Assembly (NCBI GenBank): GCA_020353535.1
Contig: CP070696.1
Location: 2,815,796 to 2,879,795, forward strand
Source: Spirochaetaceae bacterium
Lineage (GTDB): Bacteria; Spirochaetota; Spirochaetia; SZUA-6; DRHE01
Direction: 5' to 3'
DNA length: 64,000 bases
Below the pieces are notes generated by a model. That model ran no database searches, was not told where the DNA came from, and worked only from the letters and a program-made list of their open reading frames with translations. This document shows, one piece after another, positions 9,082 to 17,117 of the stretch. Position numbers and translations under genes: made by a program. Within the stretch, counting starts at the first letter, position 1. Each line of letters begins with the position of its first letter.

Positions 9082-10281
9082 TTGAGTCCTCCGAAAAGAA
9101 CAACAAGTCGAGCCCTCAGCACGGGCATCCGCGCCAACATTTCCACGATCCTGCTGCTTGTGGCGGTGCTCTTTTTCGTATTTGTCGCCCGGGTGATCTA
9201 CTCCCCTCTTCTCCCGGCGATTGAGCGGGACCTGCATCTCAATCACACTCAAGCGGCATCGTTTTTCCTCTTCATTACTCTGGGCTATACTGTAATGAAT
9301 CTCCTCTCGGGTTTCGTTGCCTCCTGGTTGGGACACAGATCGACGGTTTTCATCGCTGCGCTGCTTGTGATTTTGGCATCTGTGTTCATAGCGGCGAGCT
9401 CATCGCTGCTCCTGATTCGGGTGGGGCTGGTGTTCGTTGGTGTCGGGGCAGGGCTCTACCCCCCTTCCGGTATTGCCATGGTGAGCTCTCTGGTGGACAG
9501 TAAGGATGAGGGCAAGGTGCTTTCCATCCACGAAGCCGGGCCGAATCTCGGATTCATTGTGGCGCCCCTCATCGTTGCCCTGATTCTCCCCCGTCTGAAC
9601 TGGCGGAGCTGCCTGGTGGTTGTTTCCCTGCTGGGTTTGGTGCTCGGGATGTTGTTCATGATCTTTAGCCGCGGCGGGAGTTTCAAGGGCGAGGCTCCGG
9701 TATTGAGGAACGCCACCCAGATCCTTTCCCTGCCCTCCTTCTGGATCGCCACCGTTCTGTTGGCTCTAGGTGCAGGGGCCAGCATCGGGTTGTACTCGAT
9801 TATTCCTACCTATCTGGTTTTCGAGAGAGGCTTGGGCCAGGAACTTGTCAACACGATCGTGGGCATATCCCGCATCAGCGGCCTAATCGCTCTTTTCTTT
9901 GCCGGTTTTCTGGTTGATCGGTTTGGCGCCAAAAGGATCATAAGCGTCATCCTCCTTTCCGCCGGCTTGGCTACCGTCGCTTTTTGGGTCCGATCTCGGC
10001 CGATTCTGCTTGCTGCGGTATTTCTTCAACCGATCTTTATCGTAAGTTTTTTTCCTGCATTCCTTACAGCAATAGCCCGCATCGCTCCCCGTCGCCTGCA
10101 GAACCTCACCATCAGCTTCGCCCTGCCTCTGGGATACGGTTTCGGCGGTGGTATTTTGCCAGTAGTGTTGGGCTGGCTTGGCGATCATGCCACCTTCGCC
10201 ATAGGCTTCCTGCTCTACGGACTGATTCTAATTGCAGGCTCAGGTTTGCCCTTTCTGCTTGCCCTCAAAGACACGGGATGA
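9082..10281 (+). CDS. Major facilitator superfamily transporter
   Basis: Membrane protein of 399 aa with 12 predicted segments, the normal MFS size. The loop 2-3 motif is degenerate (GFVASWLGHRSTVF), and the second-half counterpart reads GFLVDRFGAKR. The TTG at 9082 is the only start before an in-frame TAA at 9067, and AAGG lies about 9 nt upstream; the first TM begins near residue 21. Substrate unknown. A promoter may lie at about 9035-9065 (TTGGAA ... TAAATA), with low confidence. A CMD-like gene follows 58 bp downstream. Confidence 0.87.
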   Translation: MSPPKRTTSRALSTGIRANISTILLLVAVLFFVFVARVIYSPLLPAIERDLHLNHTQAASFFLFITLGYTVMNLLSGFVASWLGHRSTVFIAALLVILASVFIAASSSLLLIRVGLVFVGVGAGLYPPSGIAMVSSLVDSKDEGKVLSIHEAGPNLGFIVAPLIVALILPRLNWRSCLVVVSLLGLVLGMLFMIFSRGGSFKGEAPVLRNATQILSLPSFWIATVLLALGAGASIGLYSIIPTYLVFERGLGQELVNTIVGISRISGLIALFFAGFLVDRFGAKRIISVILLSAGLATVAFWVRSRPILLAAVFLQPIFIVSFFPAFLTAIARIAPRRLQNLTISFALPLGYGFGGGILPVVLGWLGDHATFAIGFLLYGLILIAGSGLPFLLALKDTG

Positions 10282-10339
10282 TCCACTCTAATACGGATCG
10301 TTGAAACGCATATGATAAAAGGAAAGGATGGAGGAACAG

Positions 10340-10642
10340 ATGGACAGACACCCCCTGGAGATCATTCGGAAGCTGGACCCCGAGTTCTTTGAATCGGTAT
10401 CGCAGGTCAGGGAGTTCACCTTCAAGGATGGAGCCCTGAGTGTGAAAACCAAGTATCTGATTGCCATGGCTCTGGATGCCGCCCACGGTGCGGTAGGAGG
10501 AGTGGCCTCGCTGGCCCGCCAGGCTATCGAGCACGGTGCCAGCAAAGAGGAGATCGCCGAAGCGCTCCACGTGGCCAACTACATCAGTGGAGTCGGATCC
10601 GTGTTTACGGCCTCTTTCGGCCTGGCGGAAGTTATTAAGTAG
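10340..10642 (+). CDS. Carboxymuconolactone decarboxylase/AhpD-fold small protein lacking CxxC
   Basis: All-helical protein of 100 aa with the CMD signature: a LIAMALDAAHGAVGGVASLARQAIEHGAS stretch near residues 36-63 and ASKEEIAEALHVA after it. The redox CxxC pair of AhpD is replaced (AHGAVGG; only the His region is kept), so peroxidase-type thiol chemistry is unlikely. The ATG at 10340 is preferred: GGAGG (10330-10334) is 5 nt upstream, whereas the earlier ATG at 10328 has its purines directly adjacent. The 3' end overlaps by 8 bp the end of a convergent small ORF. Exact role unknown. Confidence 0.8.
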   Translation: MDRHPLEIIRKLDPEFFESVSQVREFTFKDGALSVKTKYLIAMALDAAHGAVGGVASLARQAIEHGASKEEIAEALHVANYISGVGSVFTASFGLAEVIK

Positions 10643-10793
10643 TACCTTCGGGCTGCTTTCGCCCGGCAGAGTCGAGTGCCCGCGCCATCCGGTCCAAATC
10701 CACCAGTATATCGAAGCGCCGGGATATTGCCTGAGGCGACATGTCCCGAGACAATCCCTGGCTTCTGGCTTTCTTCTCCTCGGTTTTGCTCAT
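10635..10793 (-). CDS. Unrecognised 52-aa protein coupled to the molybdopterin oxidoreductase
   Basis: A small ORF starting by ATGA overlap with the stop of the molybdopterin oxidoreductase gene. It reads MSKTEEKKARSQG, then a helix-prone MSPQAISRRFDILVDLDRMA segment, then a short polar tail, stop TAA at 10635-10637. GGAG lies 8 nt before the ATG within the upstream gene, supporting translational coupling. It has no Cys and no membrane segment. I do not recognise a family; an accessory or assembly role for the molybdoenzyme is suggested only by position. It overlaps the convergent CMD gene by 8 bp. Confidence 0.55.
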   Translation of the reverse strand: MSKTEEKKARSQGLSRDMSPQAISRRFDILVDLDRMARALDSAGRKQPEGTT

Positions 10794-12829
10794 TGCGCTT
10801 TCTCCACCCGCACCTCCACCGCCTTCATCAGGGGAAAGCCGCTGATCGGATCGAAGCGGTCGTCGTGGGTAAGCAGATTCACATTGGCCTCCTTCCAGCC
10901 ATGGGTCAGCTGGAGGGTGCCGGGGAGGATCTCATGCTTCGACATGATCTTGACCGGAGCTTCCAGGCTGCCTATGCGGGAGGTGATGCGGATCCCATCC
11001 CCATCCGCCACCCCCAGGGCTGCGGCATCCTGGGGATGCAGCTCCACCTCCGGTGCGGGGATGGCGGTGCGGAAGCGTTTGATGTTGCGAAAACGGCTGT
11101 GGTAGTACAGCAGCTTGCGAGCCCCTGTGATCAGCACGTAGGGATAGGCCGGATCGGGGTGCTCCAAATAGGCTGGCGGTTTGTACTCGGGCAGCGCCGG
11201 ATAACCCAGATCCTCGAGGTATTGAGAGCGGAACTCCACCTTGCCCGAAGGTGTGTTGAGGGGACCGTTCTCCCACTTCTGATAGCGGATCGGCGCGTAT
11301 TCGATGCCCTCCGGATGAGCGGCGGCTTGTTCCAGTGTGATGCCGGCGGGCTCGAGGATCCAGCGGGTCAGCTCGGATTCATCGGCCCAGGGGAAGTAAT
11401 CGCCAACACCAAGTTTGTGAGCCAGGTCGTGCCAGAACTGGTACTCGTCCTGAACATCGGGATACTCCAGGATTTTCCGGGTCATGGTAATCCGTTGATA
11501 CTTGGCGTGGGTGTGCAGTTCCACCCGTTCCAGAAAGGAAGCGGCGGGCAGCACGTAATCGGCCAACTCGGCGGTCTCGGTCATGAACAGGTCCCGTACC
11601 ACGAACAGGTCGAGTGATGCCAGGGCCTCCCGCACCTTCAAGGTGTTGGGATTGGTCATGGCCGGATTGGCCGCTGTAAGAATCATGGCTCGCAGCGGAT
11701 AAGGTTGGCCGCTCAAAATCGTATTCATGCCGGTCATGGTGTGGCATTCCTGGCGGAATCCGTACAGGACAGGAAAGCGATCCGCTCCGATCGGATCGAG
11801 ATGTTGCAATGGGATTTCATCGTAGAGGGTGAGATGATTGCCCTTGAAGAACTCGGGCAACCTGTTTCCCCCCTCCCGATCCAGAGCGCCGAGGATGGCA
11901 TCCAGACAGGCAATGGCCCGGATGTTATTTATGCCGTTTTCGTGATGCTCCGGTCCGTTGCCCACGTATACAGCCACGCGGGGAGCGGCGGCGGCCATGC
12001 TTCGGGCCAGCTCCCGAACCACTGAGGCGGGAACACCGGTCTGCTCTTCCACCTTTTCCGGTGAAAAGGCTTTCACGTACCCGGCCAGCTCGTCAAACCC
12101 GAGGGTATAGCGTTCCACGAACTCTCTATCGTAATCCTTGGTCTCGATCAGCTGCTGGATCAGGCCCAGAGCCAGGGCACCGTCGGTTCCCGGTTTCAAA
12201 GCGGCGTGAATATCCGCCTGGCGGGCGATCGCCGACATACGCGGATCCACGGCCACCAGTTTTGCCCCGGCCTTGCGGGCCCTCATGATCATCTGGGTCA
12301 TGTTGGGATGTGCGTGAGGAGGATTGGCTCCCCAAAGCACTATGCAGCGGGAGTTCTCATAGTCCGGTACCGGCCAGGCGCCCTCCACCAGGCGGTAGCC
12401 GAAGTAACGGCCATTGTAGCACATCGAGTCATTGGAGAAGTAGTTGGGACTGCCCAGGGCATGGACGAAGCGGCGAGCCATGTCCTCCTCCTGGGCAAAG
12501 CCGATGGCCTCTCCCTTCCAGATGCTGATGGAACGGGTACCGTATTTCCCTTTGATGGCGGAGAGACGTTCGGCAATCTCATCTAGAGCCTGGCCGTGCG
12601 GGATCGATTCGAACCCCCTTTTGGTCTTCTTCAGAGGCTCGAGGAGACGATCGGAATGATAGACCATGTCCACCGCGGCCCGGGCTTTGACGCACAATCG
12701 GCCCCGGTTCCAGGGGTGGTCCTTGAAGCCGTCGATATCCACGATCCTGCCATCCTCCAGGTACACGTTGATGGCGCAGCGGTCGTCACACATACGGCAG
12801 AGGGTTTGAACGGTACGCCTATCGGGCAT
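10790..12829 (-). CDS. Molybdopterin oxidoreductase, formate dehydrogenase/DMSO reductase superfamily catalytic subunit
   Basis: Protein of 679 aa. The N-terminal [4Fe-4S] site is C11-x2-C14-x3-C18 with C46. The bis-MGD binding domain follows, with IVLWGANPPHAHP near residues 168-180 and LVAVDPRMS near 200. The C-terminal dinucleotide-binding domain ends with LTHGW. A Cys in NDSMCYNG near residue 140 is a candidate Mo/W ligand. No twin-arginine signal is present, so the enzyme is cytoplasmic. The substrate is uncertain: formate, or another oxyanion or carbonyl. It lies 7 bp after a polyferredoxin gene and behind an FAD oxidoreductase, giving a likely route to NAD(P)H or ferredoxin. Confidence 0.87.
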   Translation of the reverse strand: MPDRRTVQTLCRMCDDRCAINVYLEDGRIVDIDGFKDHPWNRGRLCVKARAAVDMVYHSDRLLEPLKKTKRGFESIPHGQALDEIAERLSAIKGKYGTRSISIWKGEAIGFAQEEDMARRFVHALGSPNYFSNDSMCYNGRYFGYRLVEGAWPVPDYENSRCIVLWGANPPHAHPNMTQMIMRARKAGAKLVAVDPRMSAIARQADIHAALKPGTDGALALGLIQQLIETKDYDREFVERYTLGFDELAGYVKAFSPEKVEEQTGVPASVVRELARSMAAAAPRVAVYVGNGPEHHENGINNIRAIACLDAILGALDREGGNRLPEFFKGNHLTLYDEIPLQHLDPIGADRFPVLYGFRQECHTMTGMNTILSGQPYPLRAMILTAANPAMTNPNTLKVREALASLDLFVVRDLFMTETAELADYVLPAASFLERVELHTHAKYQRITMTRKILEYPDVQDEYQFWHDLAHKLGVGDYFPWADESELTRWILEPAGITLEQAAAHPEGIEYAPIRYQKWENGPLNTPSGKVEFRSQYLEDLGYPALPEYKPPAYLEHPDPAYPYVLITGARKLLYYHSRFRNIKRFRTAIPAPEVELHPQDAAALGVADGDGIRITSRIGSLEAPVKIMSKHEILPGTLQLTHGWKEANVNLLTHDDRFDPISGFPLMKAVEVRVEKAQ

Positions 12830-12836
12830 GGCGGGT

Positions 12837-13322
12837 TTAGCTTCCTCTCCTGTTCAGGCCGAGCAGGCGCTTTAGTTTGGCATCCAGGCTCTCCCGGCGG
12901 AAGCCGTAGGCATCTTCCTCCTCCTCGAACTGCAGCGCCCCGGAGGTGCAGAATTTCACGCACGAAGGGTCCCCTCCGCAGAGATCGCACTTCTTGCTGA
13001 CCAGCTCGACCCTGTCGAAGTGAATGCTCCCGGACGGACAGGCCAGCAGGCACATCTTGCAGCCGGCGCAGCGCTCGGCGTCGATCTCCACGGCTCCGGT
13101 CTCAGGATTGCGAAAGATAGCTCCGGCGGGACAGACCTCCATGCACCAGCCCTCAACGCAGTGAACGCAGGTCCAGGGAATGCAGACCCGCTCCTCCGGA
13201 TAGAAGTTGACCCGGATGTTGGAGTCTTTCCTGTCGAAATCGCTGTTTTGTTTAAAAGCACAGGCGTACTCACAGTTCCTGCAGGCCACGCAGGAGGTGG
13301 GGTCTACGGCAACGATACGCAT
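12837..13322 (-). CDS. Four-cluster [4Fe-4S] ferredoxin electron-transfer subunit
   Basis: Protein of 161 aa with four cysteine sets: C-V-A-C-R-N-C-E-Y-A-C near residue 11; C-V-H-C plus W-C-M-E-V-C-P near 52-64; C-A-G-C-K-M-C-L-L-A-C-P near 84-95; and C-D-L-C ... C-V-K-F-C near 111-124. This DmsB/AOR-associated pattern carries four clusters between a molybdo- or tungsto-enzyme and a partner. No signal or anchor is present. GAAAGGA lies 8 nt before the ATG. It is placed between the FAD oxidoreductase and the molybdopterin subunit, as expected for an electron wire between them. Confidence 0.92.
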   Translation of the reverse strand: MRIVAVDPTSCVACRNCEYACAFKQNSDFDRKDSNIRVNFYPEERVCIPWTCVHCVEGWCMEVCPAGAIFRNPETGAVEIDAERCAGCKMCLLACPSGSIHFDRVELVSKKCDLCGGDPSCVKFCTSGALQFEEEEDAYGFRRESLDAKLKRLLGLNRRGS

Positions 13323-13403
13323 TCGTGCATCCTTTCTCTGCCACGCTGTGCTGCGGAGATTGCTCCGGGAATCGTATCACACCGGGAGGTGCGCAGGTTC
13401 ATT

Positions 13404-14633
13404 TCAGGCCACCTTCCTGGGCAGGAGGTATTTACCCTGCAGAAAACCCTCCACACTTGGAAGTTTACGCCGGTTGCGGATCCAGGGGCGCAGTTTTCCA
13501 AGTACCGCAGCATCTTCTGCTTCACCCAGGACCGCAGCGCCAACGGGTATGCCCTCCCGCAGCACAATCTTGAGGTAGCGGGAGGACCCATCCTGTTCAA
13601 TGTGGGCGGCAAATCCCTCCTCTTCACTGAACTTCCCCATGGAGGCCACGGTGACTCCGAACATCTCGGTAACGTTCATGTTGAGGCTGCCCTGGTAGGG
13701 GATTTGCCGTCCCCCCAGGTTCGCACCAGCGATCGTACCGTGCTCCACCGCGGTAGGCCAAAGGGCGTGGGTCTGGTGGGTCTCGCCGAAGATCGTTGCT
13801 CCTCGAGCTACGTCTCCGGCGGCGTAGATGCCTGGAACATTGGTTTGCATGTTCCGGTCTACCGGTATACCCCGATCGGTGCGAACCGTACTACCTTCCA
13901 AAAACTCGATATTGGGCCTCACTCCGGCACCCACGATGATCATCTCTACCTCCAGAGGCGGCTGGTTTTCAGCGTGTACCCTCAGCACGCCCTGTTGCGA
14001 GCGATCGACGCTCTGGGAATGGATGCCGACCCGAACCGAAACTCCGTGCTCTTCGATTTTTCGTTGCAACAGCGATGCTGCCCGCTCATCGAGTACCGTA
14101 GGCATGATACGGGGCAGCAGCTCGTAGACCGTTACCCGCAATCCCCTCTGCTGGGCCGCCCAGGCTGCCTGCAGTGCTATGAATCCGGAACCGAGCACCA
14201 ATGCCCGCCGTCCGGGTTCAAACAGGGAGTCGAGCTGTTCGGTGTCGTTGAGCGTCCAAAGATGGAACACATTTTCTCCGGCCAGACCTTGGATCGGCGG
14301 CAGGAACGGACGGGATCCGCTGGCTATAAGCAGTCGGTCGAAGGCGATTGTCCGGCCGTCCTCCAGGGTAACGGTGTGGGACTCTGGATCAACCCGGCTC
14401 ACCCGAACGCCCAACTCCGTGGTCACCCCGAGCCGGTCGTAGTCCTCTTGTCGGCGGATGAACAGGTTTTCGTACGGGATCTTCCGGCGCAGAAAGTAGG
14501 GTAACAAGACCCTGGAGTAGGCGCTTCCCGGTTCCGCCGAAATCAGGGTTACCCTCGAATCTTTATCCAACGACCGGAAACGGCTAAGGGCGCTTAGAGC
14601 TGCCGCGCTGTTCCCGATGATAACAAACTGCAT
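13404..14633 (-). CDS. FAD-dependent pyridine nucleotide-disulphide-type oxidoreductase
   Basis: Protein of 409 aa, of the NADH oxidase/rubredoxin reductase/NirB-N family. FAD is bound at the N-terminal IIGNSAAALSAL, where the last Gly of GxGxxG is substituted, as in several NirB-like enzymes. NAD(P) is bound at ALVLGSGFIALQAA near residue 148. The second FAD motif is GIYAAGDVARG near residue 280. No redox CxxC is near the flavin, so it is not a disulphide reductase. It is first in a reverse operon with the ferredoxin and molybdopterin subunits and probably passes electrons between NAD(P)H and the ferredoxin. Confidence 0.9.
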   Translation of the reverse strand: MQFVIIGNSAAALSALSRFRSLDKDSRVTLISAEPGSAYSRVLLPYFLRRKIPYENLFIRRQEDYDRLGVTTELGVRVSRVDPESHTVTLEDGRTIAFDRLLIASGSRPFLPPIQGLAGENVFHLWTLNDTEQLDSLFEPGRRALVLGSGFIALQAAWAAQQRGLRVTVYELLPRIMPTVLDERAASLLQRKIEEHGVSVRVGIHSQSVDRSQQGVLRVHAENQPPLEVEMIIVGAGVRPNIEFLEGSTVRTDRGIPVDRNMQTNVPGIYAAGDVARGATIFGETHQTHALWPTAVEHGTIAGANLGGRQIPYQGSLNMNVTEMFGVTVASMGKFSEEEGFAAHIEQDGSSRYLKIVLREGIPVGAAVLGEAEDAAVLGKLRPWIRNRRKLPSVEGFLQGKYLLPRKVA

Positions 14634-14787
14634 TGATCCTTCGGTTCCTCTATACAGACCTCTGCATTATAGAGGCGTATCCCGGGATCGTTCAATAGGA
14701 AATACCTGAGGGCTTCGATCAAGTATTCCGCATATTGAGAACAAAGATTCGCCGGAAAATAGATGTGACAGGAAAACAGATGTGCCC

Positions 14788-14817
14788 TTGACCCGATTTC
14801 CTCTCCCCCCCTAATCT
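14788..14817 (+). promoter_or_regulatory. Promoter of the first hisC-like gene (leaderless transcript likely)
   Basis: TTGACC (14788-14793), 18-bp spacer, TAATCT (14812-14817). Only seven bases separate the -10 box from the ATG at 14825, and no Shine-Dalgarno is present, so transcription would start at or next to the start codon. Confidence 0.5.
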
Positions 14818-14824
14818 TGCAAGT

Positions 14825-15925
14825 ATGAACCTTTCGCGAATCGCCAATAAGGGCACCTCCGCCATCAAGAAGTACATTCCGGGCAAATCGGTCAAGGAAG
14901 CTCAGGCGGAATTGGGCATTGCCGAGATGATCAAGCTGGCCTCGAACGAGAATGCCTTCGGGGCTGCCCCTAGTTCGGTACGATCGATCCGGGAGTTGGC
15001 GGATCAGATCCATGTGTATCCGGATTCTCAAAGCCGGGAGATTCGCTTCCGCCTGGCCGAACAGCTGGGCGTGCAGGCTGCGGAGATCACGACGGGCAAT
15101 GGAGCCGACGGGGTGATCTACAACCTCGGCATGGCCGTGATCGATCAGGGGGACGAGATCATCTTTCCCCGCATCACCTTCCCGATCTACGAGACGATCT
15201 CCCGGGTCATGCGGGGGATTCCCGTATATTCGCAGATGAGCGATTTGCACATCGACCTGGCGGATATCAGCAGGAACATCGGTGAACGGACCAAGCTTGT
15301 CTTTCTCTGTAATCCCAACAATCCCACCGGAGACGCTCTGCCGCCCGAAGAGGTAAAGGCCTTTTTACAGAGCGTGCCCGACCATGTCCTAGTGGTGCTT
15401 GATGAAGCCTACATCGATTTCACTGAAGGTGAGTCCAGGCTCGATTCGGTGGGGATCTTTCGGGATGGGATGAGCAATCTCTTCATCCTGCGTTCCTTCT
15501 CCAAGATCTATGGGCTTGCCGGCCTGCGCTTCGGCTACGGAATCGGGGATGCGGATCTCGTGGCCCTGATCAATCTGATCAAGCCCCCCTTCGACGTGTC
15601 GATCCTGGCCGAGCAGGCAGCCATCGAAGCTCTCGAGGACCGTGAGTTCGTACATAGCACCGTGGAGGGTTGTTCCGAGGAGAAGCGCTATTTTTACGAG
15701 CAGCTCGACAAACTCGGCCTGCAATACATCCGCTCCCATACAAACTTCATCCTCATCGACACCGGCCAGGACGCGCAGGAGGTGTTTCAGGCTCTCCTGC
15801 TGCAGGGGATTATTGTCCGGGCAGCCACATTGTACAGCCTGCCGAACCATATCAGGGTCACTATCGGGCAGCACGCCCAGAACGAGCGTTTTTTCGAGGC
15901 GCTGCGGGAAGTTCTGACGATCTGA
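14825..15925 (+). CDS. hisC: Histidinol-phosphate aminotransferase-like class I/II PLP enzyme
   Basis: Protein of 366 aa, HisC length. Fold-type I marks are clear: LASNENAFGAAPS near 38, TGNGADGVI near 91, CNPNNPTGD near 161, LDEAYIDF near 192 and the PLP lysine in RSFSKIYGLAGLRFGYG near 223. HisC homologues often act on aromatic amino acids. There are no other his genes here, but two arylpyruvate-type oxidoreductases, so an aromatic or broad transaminase is as likely as a histidine enzyme. It is related to the gene at 40673. The start is ATG, probably leaderless. It is divergent from the FAD oxidoreductase. Confidence 0.88.
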   Translation: MNLSRIANKGTSAIKKYIPGKSVKEAQAELGIAEMIKLASNENAFGAAPSSVRSIRELADQIHVYPDSQSREIRFRLAEQLGVQAAEITTGNGADGVIYNLGMAVIDQGDEIIFPRITFPIYETISRVMRGIPVYSQMSDLHIDLADISRNIGERTKLVFLCNPNNPTGDALPPEEVKAFLQSVPDHVLVVLDEAYIDFTEGESRLDSVGIFRDGMSNLFILRSFSKIYGLAGLRFGYGIGDADLVALINLIKPPFDVSILAEQAAIEALEDREFVHSTVEGCSEEKRYFYEQLDKLGLQYIRSHTNFILIDTGQDAQEVFQALLLQGIIVRAATLYSLPNHIRVTIGQHAQNERFFEALREVLTI

Positions 15926-15948
15926 GCGGTTCGGATTTGAGTTCCTTG

Positions 15949-15978
15949 TTGATCCCGGTTCCAGACAGTCTGTATAAT
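15949..15978 (+). promoter_or_regulatory. Predicted promoter of the metallophosphoesterase gene
   Basis: TTGATC (15949-15954), 18-bp spacer, TATAAT (15973-15978), 33 nt before the ATG. The same TTGATC hexamer with a perfect -10 box recurs at 17945. Confidence 0.6.
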
Positions 15979-16010
15979 TGAAAGACGTATAAGCCAGAAC
16001 GCAGACCCTG

Positions 16011-17072
16011 ATGCAGGACCCAATCACAAGCTCTCTACAATCTCTCTACGATGAGTCCTTGGAAATCAAGCTCGGCTACCGGGATAGGCTGGTGGTATTC
16101 AGCGATCTCCATGTGGGCAACCGACGCAGAGGCGATGATTTTCTCAAAAACTCGGAGTTGTTCATGGCCGTGCTTGGGCGGCACTACTTTCCGCAGGGGT
16201 ACACGCTTTTGCTGAACGGGGACATCGAAGAGCTGCTTCGCTTCTCCTTGAGCGAGGTAGAAGCAAGATGGTCGGATCTGTACACCCTCTTCGGGCAGTT
16301 CCACGATGCGAAGCGGTTTTACAAAGTTGTGGGAAACCACGACATCACATTGCCTCTCTACAGAGAATATTCGTTTCATGATGCGCTTATAGACGGCCTC
16401 AAGCTCCGCTACAAGGACGAGGTGCTGTTCCTCTTTCATGGCCACCAGGCCTCGAACTTTCAAACACGTTTCAACATGCTGGTAGGTCTGTCTCTGCGCT
16501 ACGTCGCCCGCCCGCTTGGCATTAAGAATTACTCGGTCTCCCGCAGTACGTTCCGGCAATATAAAACCGAGCGGAGGGTCTATTCCTTTTCCCATGCTGA
16601 CAGAATTGCCTCGCTGATTGGCCACACCCACAGGCCTTTGTTTGAATCCCTCTCCAAAATCGATGCTCTTCGCTTCAGGATCGAGCAGTTGTGCCGGCAG
16701 TACACGACGGCTCGGGCCCGCGAGAAGCGTAAGCTTTCCGAGGACATCCAGCGCCACAAGACGGAGCTGGAGCAAATCTACGAGCGCAAAGGCGAGCTCA
16801 GGAGCCCCCGCAGCATCTACAACTCGAAGCTGCTTATTCCCTGCCTGTTCAACTCCGGGTGCTGCATCGGTAAGCGTGGCATCACGGCTATCGAACTGCA
16901 TGAGGGCGAGATCGCTCTGGTGCATTGGTTCGACAAGAACTTGAGCCAAAAGCACTTCGACCTGATCGACGAGACACCGCAGCAACTCGACGGCAGCGAC
17001 TACTATAAAGTGGTGCTCAACCAGGATTCACTGGACTACATCTTCACCCGCATCCGTATGCTGGCGGACTGA
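16011..17072 (+). CDS. Metallophosphoesterase with a charged helical insert
   Basis: Protein of 353 aa without a signal peptide. Calcineurin-like metal motifs: FSDLHVGN (D32, H34), LLNGDIEEL near 66, VVGNHD near 105, LFHGHQAS near 142 and LIGHTHRPL near 203. Residues about 215-262 form a Lys/Glu/Arg-rich predicted coiled coil between the GHTH motif and the last beta strands, unusual for the minimal fold. It resembles LpxH-type or general phosphodiesterases; the substrate is unknown. It has its own promoter (TTGATC-18-TATAAT) and only a weak ribosome binding site. An amidohydrolase gene follows. Confidence 0.82.
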   Translation: MQDPITSSLQSLYDESLEIKLGYRDRLVVFSDLHVGNRRRGDDFLKNSELFMAVLGRHYFPQGYTLLLNGDIEELLRFSLSEVEARWSDLYTLFGQFHDAKRFYKVVGNHDITLPLYREYSFHDALIDGLKLRYKDEVLFLFHGHQASNFQTRFNMLVGLSLRYVARPLGIKNYSVSRSTFRQYKTERRVYSFSHADRIASLIGHTHRPLFESLSKIDALRFRIEQLCRQYTTARAREKRKLSEDIQRHKTELEQIYERKGELRSPRSIYNSKLLIPCLFNSGCCIGKRGITAIELHEGEIALVHWFDKNLSQKHFDLIDETPQQLDGSDYYKVVLNQDSLDYIFTRIRMLAD

Positions 17073-17117
17073 TCGCCTCTGGTCCTTTGCGTGGATTTCT
17101 GCTATACAGAGAACCCA

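Noticed and set aside
10676..11617. 313-aa plus-strand open frame
   Set aside because: Antisense to the molybdopterin oxidoreductase; no ribosome site or domain.
13020..14504. 494-aa plus-strand open frame
   Set aside because: Lies antisense to the ferredoxin and FAD oxidoreductase genes, which have clear motifs; composition is typical of a shadow frame.
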